A stretch of DNA of 64,000 nucleotides from Natronolimnobius baerhuensis (lineage in GTDB: Archaea > Halobacteriota > Halobacteria > Halobacteriales > Natrialbaceae), in assembly GCF_002177135.1 (NCBI RefSeq), contig NZ_MWPH01000004.1, positions 248,001 through 312,000 on the forward strand. The letters run 5' to 3'. This document shows positions 7,891-16,471 of the stretch, piece by piece. Below the pieces are notes generated by a model. The model saw nothing but the letters and a program-made list of their open reading frames with translations. It did not search any database and was not told the DNA's origin. The number at the start of each line of letters is the position of its first letter. The first letter of the stretch is position 1. A program made the position numbers and the translations under genes.

Positions 7891-8676
7891 ATGTCCGTAC
7901 TGGGGTCAACAGTGTCGACGCGCGTCCTCGCCGGAGTCGTCGTCGCCGCTGCGCTCGTCACCGCCGGACTGATCGTCTCCCCCAGTGTCGTCATGGGCAC
8001 GCTCGAGTCCCTTGCGGCTGATCCAGTGGTGTTTGGATTCGTCGTTGCTGGACTGTATGCGATTCGGCCGCTGCTCGCCTGGCCGACAACCCCGCTCGCG
8101 GTCGTCGTCGGCTACGGCTTCGGTGTGACACTCGGCATTCCAATTGCACTCGTCGGGCTAACCGCGACCGTGTTGCCGGTCTTTCTTGTGGCACGGTGGG
8201 TAACCAGCAGCGACGAAGCCACCCCAACAGACGAAAATGAGACATCACCGACTGAATCGACGCCGACACAGCCATCCTGCTCGAGTAACGCGACCAACGG
8301 CTTCGCCGACCGAACACTCGAGCGGGCGGGCGTTGTTGTTGTCCGGTATTTCGAGACGGCTGGCCCAATTCGCGGGGTAACGGCCGCACGACTCGCGCCG
8401 ATTCCCTCCGATATCTCGACGTGTGCGGCAGCAGTGAGCGGCGTCCGACTCCGGCACTTTCTCGCCGGGACGATACTCGGCGAACTCCCATGGACGGTCG
8501 CAGCAGTCGTCGTGGGTGCCTCAGCCGCGACCGTCACGACGAACGGCCTCGGCGAACTCGGCGTCGCCCTGTCGGTCGCCTGTGGCCTCGCCGCGGCTGT
8601 CTTGCTCGCTGGGCCAGCCTATCGACTCCTCCAGAAACGAACTCACGCCGCCTCGAGTCGGTCGACCGACGGCTAA
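7891..8676 (+). CDS. TVP38/TMEM64 (VTT/DedA-like) membrane protein
   Basis: A 261-residue integral membrane protein with about five or six hydrophobic helices. The family signature lies at residues 58-85 (RPLLAWPTTPLAVVVGYGFG) and again at about 165-200, where a conserved Arg in RLAPIPSDI and a Gly/Pro-rich helix (AGTILGELPWTVA) occur. VTT-domain proteins are thought to act in lipid scrambling or membrane homeostasis. A polar loop of about 45 residues, rich in Thr and Ser, interrupts the core at residues 105-145 and looks like a haloarchaeal insertion. It is transcribed divergently from the DUF5830 gene and converges with 8712-9236. Confidence 0.85.
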   Translation: MSVLGSTVSTRVLAGVVVAAALVTAGLIVSPSVVMGTLESLAADPVVFGFVVAGLYAIRPLLAWPTTPLAVVVGYGFGVTLGIPIALVGLTATVLPVFLVARWVTSSDEATPTDENETSPTESTPTQPSCSSNATNGFADRTLERAGVVVVRYFETAGPIRGVTAARLAPIPSDISTCAAAVSGVRLRHFLAGTILGELPWTVAAVVVGASAATVTTNGLGELGVALSVACGLAAAVLLAGPAYRLLQKRTHAASSRSTDG

Positions 8677-8711
8677 TCGAACGTCAGTACGATATCAAAA
8701 CTGGTGTCGAG

Positions 8712-9236
8712 TTACTCTGACCCGTCGTCGCTCTCGTCACTGTCACTCGAGTCGCCAGACAGTGACCGCGAGACGGATTCACGGATCGCCCGGTGACGAC
8801 GTCGTTTTGGACTCTCGCGCTCGAGGAACGTCGGTCGTTGAACCCGTTCCGTACTATCGGCTGGCAACGTGTCCGCTCGAAACCCCTGTAACGAATCCGG
8901 CAGTCCTGTCTCGTCTTCGCCGTCAGTCGTCGGGTCGACTGTCGACTCCGGCTCAGCCCAGAGATCCAGTTCCGACTGCTCTTCGACTACCTCCTGCCAG
9001 ATCTGGGCCGACCCCTTACCCTCGAGTTGGCGAACACGCTGGCGTCCTTTTTGATAGGCCAGTTCGGTAAAACTCCGGTCGTAGGTCGTCTCTGTCTCAT
9101 CAGCAAGTCGCTCGAGTTCGTCGGGGTGGTCTGCACCCAGACACTCTGCAACTCCGAGCGCGAACGCCCGCCAGAGGATTTCATCGCGATTCTCGAGGTG
9201 CTCCCAGTCGGTTCCGAACGTCCGTTCGTACATCAT
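8712..9236 (-). CDS. Conserved haloarchaeal partner of the RAD55-like ATPase
   Basis: A 174-residue soluble protein. The first 90 residues are helical and fairly conserved-looking (RAFALGVAECLG, ELAYQKGRQRVRQLEGK). The rest is acidic and then basic (KRRRHRAIRESVSRSL) with a Ser/Asp tail. Its start overlaps the stop of the RAD55-like gene by one base, so the two are co-transcribed and probably act together. I do not recognise a named domain and give no function. Confidence 0.75.
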   Translation of the reverse strand: MMYERTFGTDWEHLENRDEILWRAFALGVAECLGADHPDELERLADETETTYDRSFTELAYQKGRQRVRQLEGKGSAQIWQEVVEEQSELDLWAEPESTVDPTTDGEDETGLPDSLQGFRADTLPADSTERVQRPTFLERESPKRRRHRAIRESVSRSLSGDSSDSDESDDGSE

Positions 9237-9943
9237 TAGGTCTGGACCGTTTCGTTCGGATGCACGTGCAGTCCGCGCTCGGAGAACTCGACCGGGCGAA
9301 TATTACAGTCGATTTTCGTCCCCCGCATCTTGATGATCTGGACGCCACGGGTCATGCCACCCGACTCGAGGTAGTTGTGCATGAAGATCACGCCGTGGGC
9401 GAGATAGTGGCCATCCGAGTAGGAGGTCGGATCGGTCATCTCCGAAATCAGGAGAATCGTCGCATTGGCGCGTTTCAGCCGCGTGAGAAACGTAATCAGT
9501 TGTTCGACCTCGCTCGAGAAGAAGTACTCGAGCAACATCGTCGAGTCGATGACGACGCGGTCGATGTTGTTCGACTCGATAAACGAGACGAGTTTGTTCG
9601 AGAGGTTCTCGACGCTATCGGGCGAGTCACCAGTGCCTCTCGAGGAGGCGAGGAATCGTTTGGTCTCGCTCTCGAAGACGTCCATGAACTTCAGTTTCCC
9701 CGAGTTCACCGCCTGATCGAAGCCGAACTCGAAGTTCGTCATGTCGCGGACGATTTCGCTTTCGGATTCGTGCATGCTGACGTACAGCGCCGTCTCGCCC
9801 TCGAAGATTCCCTTCGTGAGAAACTGCGAGCAAAACGTCGTCTTGCCGCTGCCGGGCGGCCCGCTGACGATGTAGAGACGGTCTCGTAAGAGCCCGCCGT
9901 CGACCAATTCGTCGAAGCCCGGAACGCCCGTAGACAGTCGCAT
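9236..9943 (-). CDS. RAD55/KaiC-like ATPase
   Basis: A 235-residue single-domain P-loop ATPase of the RecA/KaiC/RAD55 group. The N-terminal TGVPGFDELVDGGL motif is followed by Walker A (GPPGSGKTT, residues 28-36), and a Walker B-like strand (DRVVIDSTML) lies near residue 132. Haloarchaea encode many single-domain KaiC-like ATPases, often tied to signalling, gene regulation or motility rather than recombination; the partner here is the helical protein encoded just downstream. A TATA box (minus TATTTATCC, 9966-9974) lies about 27 bases upstream, so the transcript is probably leaderless. Confidence 0.88.
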   Translation of the reverse strand: MRLSTGVPGFDELVDGGLLRDRLYIVSGPPGSGKTTFCSQFLTKGIFEGETALYVSMHESESEIVRDMTNFEFGFDQAVNSGKLKFMDVFESETKRFLASSRGTGDSPDSVENLSNKLVSFIESNNIDRVVIDSTMLLEYFFSSEVEQLITFLTRLKRANATILLISEMTDPTSYSDGHYLAHGVIFMHNYLESGGMTRGVQIIKMRGTKIDCNIRPVEFSERGLHVHPNETVQT

Positions 9944-9965
9944 CGTTCAATGCAGGGGTACTGGC

Positions 9966-9974
9966 GGATAAATA
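9966..9974 (-). promoter_or_regulatory. TATA box of the RAD55-like gene
   Basis: TATTTATCC on the minus strand, centred about 27 bases before the ATG at 9943, typical of a leaderless haloarchaeal promoter. Confidence 0.6.
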
Positions 9975-9998
9975 GGTTCTGGCAGATCTGACGGCTCG

Positions 9999-10121
9999 CT
10001 ACCAGAACGTATCCGCACAGTCGTAAATTACGCCGTGTTGCGGGCAGACGTACTTGCAGTGGCGCTTGAACATCGGCTGCTCACACCGTGGACACGGCCG
10101 CCCGCCAACGTCGTCCGACAT
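9999..10121 (-). CDS. 40-residue zinc-finger micro-protein
   Basis: An ATG at 10121 opens a 40-residue reading frame ending at a TAG (9999-10001). It contains CPRC near residues 10-13, then HC at 21-22 and CPQH at 26-29, and a final Cys at 35, a compact pattern for one zinc ion. Many very small zinc-finger proteins of this kind are conserved in Halobacteria, some with roles in biofilm or motility; I cannot say which family this is with certainty. It lies downstream of the RNR gene and upstream of the RAD55-like gene, all on the minus strand. Confidence 0.8.
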   Translation of the reverse strand: MSDDVGGRPCPRCEQPMFKRHCKYVCPQHGVIYDCADTFW

Positions 10122-10244
10122 ACATCTCTCTCGAGCGGGACGGATGCTAAGTTCTTCGTTGACGCGTGCTGTTACGCTCGGAAATAAAACGCAGTTCGGA
10201 CGACAAACGCAGTCGCCGTCAGTGGTCGTTCTCAGTCGTCTTGC

Positions 10245-13200
10245 TCAGCACTCGCTCCAGCCACAGCTCTCGCACGTCTTGCAGCCTTCAGAGAAGTACA
10301 GCGAGAGCGATCCACAGTCGGGACACTCCGGCGACTCACCGGCGTCAATGAGGTCCTGTGTTGCGTCGTCGTCGGCGTTAGCGCCGCCCTGTGCGGCGGC
10401 CGCGCCACCATCAGTCTGTGGTCCGTCGAAGTCGGCTTCAGTGCTTGCGTCTGCCGCATCCTCGAGTGTCTGCTGAGTCGGGTACGGCTTGTCGATCTCG
10501 TTATCAAGGTACCGGCGCATTGCGGTGCCGATGGCGTCCGGAATCGACTGGATCTGTTCGCCCTTGTCCCAGGCGACTTTCGGACTGCGCGTCCCACAGA
10601 GTTCGTCGACGATCTCCTCGGGGTCGACACCGGAGCGCAGCGAGGTCGAGATAACCTTCGCGAGCGCCTCGGTAAAGGAGTTCGTAAAGCCACCGGAGTG
10701 GCCGATGTTCGCGAACAGCTCGAACGGCTGTCCCGTCTCTGGATCCTCGTTAATCGTCACGTAGACCTTGCCGTAGCCGGTGTCGATGCGCTGGCTGACA
10801 CCCTGCAGCGCGTCGGGTCGCTCGCGCTTCTCGGTGAAGTCGACCATAACCTGATCGTTGTCGAGCAGTCCGCCGACGTCCTCCTCGAGGACGTCTCGGA
10901 CTTCATCGCTCTCGAGGAACTGCTCGAGACCGCCGAAGATATCGTCGATCTGTTCGACGAGTGTTTCCGCGGCTTCGGTCTCGTCGGCGAAGTCGGCGTT
11001 GTCCGCACGCGTCGTCAGCACCTGCTTCGAGCGGGTGCCGTCGCGGTAGTAGGTGACGCCCTTGCCGCCGTTCTCGTAGACCCACTCGAAGACTTCCTTT
11101 GCATCCTCGAGCGTGGAGTCATTCGGTGCGTTGACCGTTTTCGAAATGGCGGAGTCGACGCCGGCCTGTGCGGCACACTGCACTGCAGCGTGTTGTTTGG
11201 CCGAGAGGTCGCTCGTGATGACGAACAGTTCACCGATGGCGTCCGGCACGGTCGAGAGGCCTTCGACGCCGTCGAACTGGTTGGTGGCCATCTGCTCTTG
11301 AGCCTCCTCTTTGACAGCGTCGACGTCGATGTCGTTGTCCTCTAAGGTACGCAGGAAGTAGTCGTCGAACTCGACGAGCATCTCGTCGCCCTGGACGTCG
11401 TCAGTGACGTTCTTGTAGTAGGCAACGTTGTAAATCGGCTCACAGCCGCCGGTCGTATTGCCGACCATCGAGGTCGTCCCGGTCGGGGCGATTGTGGTGA
11501 CGTTGTGGTTCCGAATTGGGAAGCCACCTTCCCAGTCATCGGCGTCCTCACCGGTCTGGTGTTCGAACCACTCGCGGTACTCGGTCGGGTTTGCGTACTT
11601 GGACTCGTCCCAGTCAGCAAAGGAGCCGCGCTCGGTCGCGAGTTCGTGGCTCTTGGCCTTCGCGCCGTGGTTAATATGAGTCATCAGCTGGCGGGCGACT
11701 TCGTTCCCTTCGTCGCTGCCGTACTTGATGCCCAGTTGGATGTACAGCTGGGCAAGACCCATGATACCCAGTCCGATCTTACGCATGTCACGGACCGTCT
11801 GCTCGATTTCCTCGACCGGGAAATCGGACATCGTGACGACGTTCTCGAGGAATCGAGTCCCGTACTCGATGCGCTCGTCGAACTCGGCGTAATCGATTGC
11901 CTCCTCGAGGAAGGCGTCGACGGCATCCTCGAAGGTGTCGTACTCGTCTGCGTGTTCCTCGGACCAGACACGCCAGTCAGGAGCGCCCTGATCCGCAAGC
12001 GTCGAGAGATTGATGTGGCCGAGGTTGCAGGCTTCGTTCTCCTCGAGTGGCTGCTCGCCACACGGGTTGGTCGCCAGAATGCGGTGGTCCGGCTCAGCCT
12101 CGACGTCAAAGGAGTGCTGTTTGTTCACTCGCTCGAGGTAGATGACGCCGGGTTCGCCGTTTTCGTGGGCGCCCTCGACGATACGCTCGAAGATGAGTTC
12201 GGCGGGAATCGACAGCGGCTCGCCGACCTCGACGTGTTCGCCGAGGTCGTAGCGGCTGTACATCTCTTTGGTCTCTTCGGTGGCGATATGTGGTTCCTCG
12301 GTGCGTGGGTTCGTGAAGGTGAACTCCTCGCCGTTCTGGACGGCTTCCATGAACGCGTCCGTGACGCCGACAGAGATATTGAAATTAGAGAGATGGCCTT
12401 CGACGGCGTTCCGGAGGTGCTTTGGAACACGTCCGTCCTCGTCGATGAGGCTGCGTGACTCCTCGAGTGCTTCGCTGAAGGAGGTGTAAGTGTAGTCGTC
12501 TGGGTCGTTCAGACGCAGCGTGTGGGCGAGCGAGACGTCCTTGTTCTTGGCGTGGATAAACTCGATGACGTCGGGGTGAGAGACACGCATGATGCCCATC
12601 TGGGCACCGCGTCGGGTGCCACCCTGGGCGATAGTCTCACAGAGCTGGTCGTAGGTCCGCATGAAGGTGATTGGTCCAGAGGCGATGCCGCCGGTCGAAC
12701 CGACTGCGTCGCCAAAGGGGCGGAGTTGCCAGAAGCCGTAGCCGACGCCGCCGCCGGACTGGAAGACCTCGGCGGCCTTCTTGGCGGTCTCGTGAATATC
12801 CGAGAGGTCGTCGTCGGGAGACATCACGAAACACGCCGAGAGCTGCTGAAGCTCGTCGCCAGCGTTCATCAGCGTCGGCGAGTTCGGCATAAAGGACAGC
12901 TCCGACATGCCCTCAGTAAACGTCTCGGCGACGTCTTCGACATGGTCGCGGACTGTGTCCGGAAGTTCGGGGACGACAGTCTCGTAGGCGAACTTGTTGA
13001 CGTTGTGTTCCGTCAGTACCGTCTCAACGTCGTCGTCTGCCGTTGTCCCCTCGCCGAAGACCTCCGCGGCGAGTTCGTCGCGGCGCGGGTGATCCGGCTT
13101 GAGCTGGTCCGGCGTGACCGTGACCTCGAGGTCCTGTTTCTCGGCCTCGTAGACGGCTTCGGCGAGTGCAATGTTCTTGCCGACGCGGTCGAAGAGATCT

Positions 13201-13361
13201 TCCTGTTCCTCGATCAGGTCGCCAGTGGCGTCCTTGCGCAGATAGCGCGCCGGGAGAATGTTGTGATAGGCATTATCGGTCATGCGCTCCTCGAGCGTGT
13301 CGCCATCGGTACGCTTGATGGGGAGGGTCAGGTCCTCCGCGGAAAGGTCGTGTTTGCTCAT
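10245..13361 (-). CDS. nrdJ: Adenosylcobalamin-dependent ribonucleotide reductase (class II)
   Basis: A 1038-residue enzyme reducing ribonucleotides to deoxyribonucleotides with coenzyme B12 as radical source. The start is taken at MSKHDLS; six codons further up there is another in-frame start without conserved sequence. The large-subunit barrel carries ATNPCGEQPL, ACFVMSPDD near the N-terminal half, and APTGTTSMVGNTTGG. The C-terminal tail has the zinc-like CPDCGSLSLYFSEGCKTC group and a CGWSEC end, which holds the re-reducing cysteine pair typical of class II enzymes. A loop near residue 815-900 is an acidic insertion. Oxygen-independent class II enzymes are usual in Halobacteria. Confidence 0.95.
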   Translation of the reverse strand: MSKHDLSAEDLTLPIKRTDGDTLEERMTDNAYHNILPARYLRKDATGDLIEEQEDLFDRVGKNIALAEAVYEAEKQDLEVTVTPDQLKPDHPRRDELAAEVFGEGTTADDDVETVLTEHNVNKFAYETVVPELPDTVRDHVEDVAETFTEGMSELSFMPNSPTLMNAGDELQQLSACFVMSPDDDLSDIHETAKKAAEVFQSGGGVGYGFWQLRPFGDAVGSTGGIASGPITFMRTYDQLCETIAQGGTRRGAQMGIMRVSHPDVIEFIHAKNKDVSLAHTLRLNDPDDYTYTSFSEALEESRSLIDEDGRVPKHLRNAVEGHLSNFNISVGVTDAFMEAVQNGEEFTFTNPRTEEPHIATEETKEMYSRYDLGEHVEVGEPLSIPAELIFERIVEGAHENGEPGVIYLERVNKQHSFDVEAEPDHRILATNPCGEQPLEENEACNLGHINLSTLADQGAPDWRVWSEEHADEYDTFEDAVDAFLEEAIDYAEFDERIEYGTRFLENVVTMSDFPVEEIEQTVRDMRKIGLGIMGLAQLYIQLGIKYGSDEGNEVARQLMTHINHGAKAKSHELATERGSFADWDESKYANPTEYREWFEHQTGEDADDWEGGFPIRNHNVTTIAPTGTTSMVGNTTGGCEPIYNVAYYKNVTDDVQGDEMLVEFDDYFLRTLEDNDIDVDAVKEEAQEQMATNQFDGVEGLSTVPDAIGELFVITSDLSAKQHAAVQCAAQAGVDSAISKTVNAPNDSTLEDAKEVFEWVYENGGKGVTYYRDGTRSKQVLTTRADNADFADETEAAETLVEQIDDIFGGLEQFLESDEVRDVLEEDVGGLLDNDQVMVDFTEKRERPDALQGVSQRIDTGYGKVYVTINEDPETGQPFELFANIGHSGGFTNSFTEALAKVISTSLRSGVDPEEIVDELCGTRSPKVAWDKGEQIQSIPDAIGTAMRRYLDNEIDKPYPTQQTLEDAADASTEADFDGPQTDGGAAAAQGGANADDDATQDLIDAGESPECPDCGSLSLYFSEGCKTCESCGWSEC

Positions 13362-13559
13362 GCGCGGCGCACCTCGCAATACTCAGGGCGTCGTCCGACG
13401 GTTTGGCGTCGATATGGAGTCGTGGCTCTCATCATTCGTGACGAAGGTTCGGTATTCAGGCATCACCCATAAAACGTGGTGTTGTAGTCCTCTTTTTCTT
13501 GGAATAACGCAACCAGAGTTGTATAGATGGGTCTGAACAGTTGGTCCGGGCGACGGCCT

Positions 13560-13575
13560 CGAGACGGCCGTCTCG
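13560..13575. repeat. 16-base perfect palindrome
   Basis: CGAGACGGCCGTCTCG reads the same on both strands. It lies about 200 bases upstream of nrdJ and about 90 bases upstream of the candidate TATA box. It could be an operator for a dimeric regulator; no direct evidence. Confidence 0.5.
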
Positions 13576-13683
13576 GCGTCTAACAATCACTACGAGCGCA
13601 CCCATCTTAACGATTATCAGAGCAGACTGAAAGTGACGCAAAACACAGGAGAATCGCCGTCTCCGCAGGGGATTTTCTCTTTC

Positions 13684-13728
13684 AGACGGCGTGCTGTACC
13701 GATGGTTCGGTACAGCTGCGAGCCGTCT
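13684..13728. repeat. 45-base composite hairpin
   Basis: The outer arms AGACGGC (13684-13690) and GCCGTCT (13722-13728) enclose an inner perfect stem CTGTACCGA/TCGGTACAG (13694-13702, 13707-13715) with a four-base loop. The stems together are 16 base pairs. It does not end in a T run. It may be a structured RNA, a transcript end or a dyad operator between nrdJ and the small membrane protein gene. Confidence 0.6.
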
Positions 13729-13854
13729 TGCGGTCGCGGTGCTATTGCGTACCGTACTCTGTCTCAGACGGGCCGAACACAGACCGAATGATAACTATCT
13801 GTGGTTGTCAGGATATCCAGAAAGATTACGTCCTTCCAGTACAGGGACTGGTAT

Positions 13855-14037
13855 ATGCTCGAACCATTCACGGGGTCGACGGTGTTGCTTGCCCTCGCTG
13901 CCCTCGCCGCATTTGCGGTCGCCGTTATCGCCATCCGCATCGCAATCAAACTCGCCGTCCGCGTCGGACTCGTCGCAGCAGTCGTCCTCGCCGCACTGTA
14001 TGCGACCGGGATGCTCGAGCTTATCCCCGGCGTCTAA
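13855..14037 (+). CDS. 60-residue membrane protein
   Basis: The reading frame starts at an ATG at 13855 (an upstream GTG-type start would add a stretch with no membrane logic). Residues 10-30 and 33-50 are two adjacent hydrophobic helices rich in Ala and Val, joined by a short basic turn (IRIAIKLAVR). There is no soluble domain. The gene is alone between the hairpin and the convergent trpG. The function is unknown; small Ala-rich membrane proteins of this kind are common in Halobacteria. Confidence 0.6.
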   Translation: MLEPFTGSTVLLALAALAAFAVAVIAIRIAIKLAVRVGLVAAVVLAALYATGMLELIPGV

Positions 14038-14123
14038 GCTGTTGGGCGAATCCAGTTGAACAGTACCCAAGCGCGATACACTTCTCGAGGAACGTCAGAC
14101 GAATACAGTCTGGGAGCGCCCGC

Positions 14124-14759
14124 TTACAGACTCGAGAGGAAGTTCTCAATAATGTCGTGGCCGGCCGCCGTGAGCACGCTCTCGGGATGGAACTGAACCG
14201 CTTCGATAGGGTGCTCGCGATGGCGTACGCCCATGACGAGCGTTTCAGTACCATGTTCGGCCGTCGCCGTCACTTCGAAGCAGTCGGGGACCTCAAGCGC
14301 GACCAACGAGTGATACCGCCCGGCGCGAAAGCCCTGCTCGAGGCCGGCGAACACACCTGAGTCGTCGTGCTCGACTGCCGAGGCCTTCCCATGGATCGGA
14401 TCGGGTGCCCGACCAATCGAGCCGCCGTACTCGTAGACTGCGGCCTCGAGGCCGAGACAGACACCGAGCGTCGGGACCTCGGGGCTAACCTCTCGCAGGA
14501 CGTCCATCGTCACGCCGACATCGCGGTCGTTTTTCGGATGCCCGGGGCCGGGGCTGATCACGATTGCGTCGGGGTCTGCAGCGCGAACGTCTGCGAGCGA
14601 AGCGGTGTTTTTCACTACGGCAGTCTCAGTGCCGGGAAGTTGGCTCACGTACTCGACGAGATTGTAGGTAAAGGAGTCGTAATTGTCGACGAACAGGACA
14701 TGCGTCATCTCTTGCTCGTCGGTCGTCTCGTCCGTCGTTTCAGCACTTGTCGCGCTCAT
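14124..14759 (-). CDS. trpG: Anthranilate synthase component II (glutamine amidotransferase)
   Basis: A 211-residue class I glutamine amidotransferase supplying ammonia to TrpE for anthranilate, the first step of tryptophan synthesis. After an acidic tail of 17 residues comes FVDNYDSFTYNLVEY, then VISPGPGHP, the nucleophile Cys101 in GVCLGLEAA, and the His191/Glu193 pair in FHPESV. The usual His-Gln after the nucleophile elbow is Leu-Glu here. The ATG overlaps the stop of trpE by 4 bases (ATGA), so it is the last gene of trpDFEG. An internal ATG at residue 18 is also possible as start. Confidence 0.95.
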   Translation of the reverse strand: MSATSAETTDETTDEQEMTHVLFVDNYDSFTYNLVEYVSQLPGTETAVVKNTASLADVRAADPDAIVISPGPGHPKNDRDVGVTMDVLREVSPEVPTLGVCLGLEAAVYEYGGSIGRAPDPIHGKASAVEHDDSGVFAGLEQGFRAGRYHSLVALEVPDCFEVTATAEHGTETLVMGVRHREHPIEAVQFHPESVLTAAGHDIIENFLSSL

Positions 14760-16471
14760 TGGCTCACCTCCGGTGTTTCAGTGTCACGGTCATCGTCTGT
14801 GCGCTCCCCGGATGGGACGTCAATCTCCTCAAGGGCTGCAAGGACGCCACCCATCTTCTTCTCGGTTTCCTCGTACTCGGATTCGGGGTCGCTGTCTGCG
14901 ACTAATCCTGCACCCGCCTGGACGGTGATTCGATCCAGGTCGGTCTCGAGGCCGGTGACATCCGCAGGCGGTGTCACGCCTGATTCGACGGTCGCCGTGC
15001 GAATCACAATCGCGAAATCGGCGTCGCCGGTCCAGGAGTAGTAGCCCACCCCGCCGCCGTAGAGACCGCGTGGCTGGGCCTCGAGGTCGTCGATGATCTC
15101 CATCGCGCGGATTTTCGGCGCGCCCGAAAGCGTGCCAGCCGGGAATGACGCGCGGGTTGCGTCGAACGCATCCGCGTCCGCAGCCAACTCGCCAGTCACC
15201 GTCGACTCGATGTGCTGGACGTGGCTGTACTTGAGGACGTTCATGAACTCATCGACGCGCACCGAACCGGCTTCGGAGACGCGTCGCACGTCGTTTCGAG
15301 CCAGATCCACGAGCATCGTATGCTCGGCGCGTTCTTTCTCGTCGGCCAGCATCTCGCCAGCCAATCGACGGTCCTCGACCGGACTCGAGCCACGGTCGCA
15401 GGTGCCGGCAATCGGGTTCGACATGACCTCGCGTCCGCGCACCGAAATGAGCGTCTCCGGGCTCGCGCCAACGACGGTCAGCTCGTCGTGCTCGAGGAGG
15501 TACATATACGGCGAGGGGTTGACCTCGCGCATCGCCTCGTAGAAGCCGATGGGGTCGATATCGCCGTACAGTTCGCGTTTCCGTGAGATGACTCCCTGGT
15601 AGATGTCGCCATTGAGGACGTGTTCTTTGGCCGTACGAACGCTCTCTTCGTAGTCGGCTTTCGAACCCGCGGTTTCGGCCGATTTGTTGAAGCCACCAGT
15701 TTCTGGGCGGTCGGCATCAGCGAGTCGGTTGGCTACCGCGGCGGCTTCCTCACGCAGGGCGTCGTAGACCGCCTCGGGATCGTCGCCAGCCTCGAGAATC
15801 GGCGTACAGACCAGCGAAACGGTGCCGTCGCGCTCGTCGAACGCGAGCGTCTTCGTCGTCAGGATAAACTGCGCGTCGGGGAACCGTGACTCAGGCCGCT
15901 CGAGGCCAACCTCCTCGAGCCAGAGGTCGTAGACGGCGTCGTAGGCCAGAAAGCCGACGAGTCCGCCCTCGAGATGCTGGCGGTCGTGGTCGGGGAAGTT
16001 CGCAAGTCGAACGTCGGGCATGGCGGCCCGAAGCGCGTCGACGGTGTCGCCGTCGGAGTCGGTCTCGACCGACGTCAGCGGTGTGTCCTCAACCAGCGTT
16101 TCGACGCTTGCGTCGCCGGATTCGACCGTGATGACGGCCTCGGGATCGTAGCCGACGTACGAAAAGCGTGCGTGACGATCCGGCTCCGCTGAACTCGGCC
16201 GGAACGCGCCGTCGGGATCGCTCGAGGCCGTCTTTTCGGCGCTCTCGAGCAAGAACGCGTACGACGAGCGCTCGTGATCACTGTCTGCGGAGCGGCCAGT
16301 CAGCGCCATATAGGCTGCAAGCGGCGTCGTCTCGACGTCGAGAGTCGCCACCGTTCGAACGACGGCGGGCGTCTCGCCGTCGCGTGCGTGTTCACAGAAC
16401 TCGTCTCGCTCGAGGTCGAACTCGACGGACGGTGCGTCAGATGTGTCGGATGGAATGTTAGAATTACTCAT
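14756..16471 (-). CDS. trpE: Anthranilate synthase component I
   Basis: A 571-residue chorismate-using enzyme that makes anthranilate with TrpG. The C-terminal half has the conserved family motifs: VISRKRELYGDIDP, LSGAPKIRAMEIIDDLE and GVGYYSWTGDADFAIVIRT. The N-terminal third carries the feedback region and acidic insertions. It is somewhat longer than bacterial TrpE (about 500 residues), mainly from acidic loops. It overlaps trpF upstream and trpG downstream by 4 bases each, which points to translational coupling. Confidence 0.95.
   Translation of the reverse strand: MSNSNIPSDTSDAPSVEFDLERDEFCEHARDGETPAVVRTVATLDVETTPLAAYMALTGRSADSDHERSSYAFLLESAEKTASSDPDGAFRPSSAEPDRHARFSYVGYDPEAVITVESGDASVETLVEDTPLTSVETDSDGDTVDALRAAMPDVRLANFPDHDRQHLEGGLVGFLAYDAVYDLWLEEVGLERPESRFPDAQFILTTKTLAFDERDGTVSLVCTPILEAGDDPEAVYDALREEAAAVANRLADADRPETGGFNKSAETAGSKADYEESVRTAKEHVLNGDIYQGVISRKRELYGDIDPIGFYEAMREVNPSPYMYLLEHDELTVVGASPETLISVRGREVMSNPIAGTCDRGSSPVEDRRLAGEMLADEKERAEHTMLVDLARNDVRRVSEAGSVRVDEFMNVLKYSHVQHIESTVTGELAADADAFDATRASFPAGTLSGAPKIRAMEIIDDLEAQPRGLYGGGVGYYSWTGDADFAIVIRTATVESGVTPPADVTGLETDLDRITVQAGAGLVADSDPESEYEETEKKMGGVLAALEEIDVPSGERTDDDRDTETPEVSQ

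Larger units (their letters stand above)
13362..13854. other. 493-base intergenic region upstream of nrdJ
   Basis: No convincing gene is seen. A TTTTATGG stretch on the minus strand near 13466-13474 is a candidate TATA box for nrdJ, about 100 bases upstream of its start, so nrdJ may have a real 5' leader. The region also contains a 16-base palindrome and a 45-base hairpin listed separately. I looked for a cobalamin riboswitch and did not see its conserved core. Confidence 0.5.

Noticed and set aside
12522-13472. 316-codon plus-strand open frame
   Set aside because: It overlaps nrdJ in antisense; the minus frame has full RNR motifs.
13362-13854. Cobalamin riboswitch for the B12-dependent reductase
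   Set aside because: The conserved B12-box core was not found; only generic hairpins are seen.
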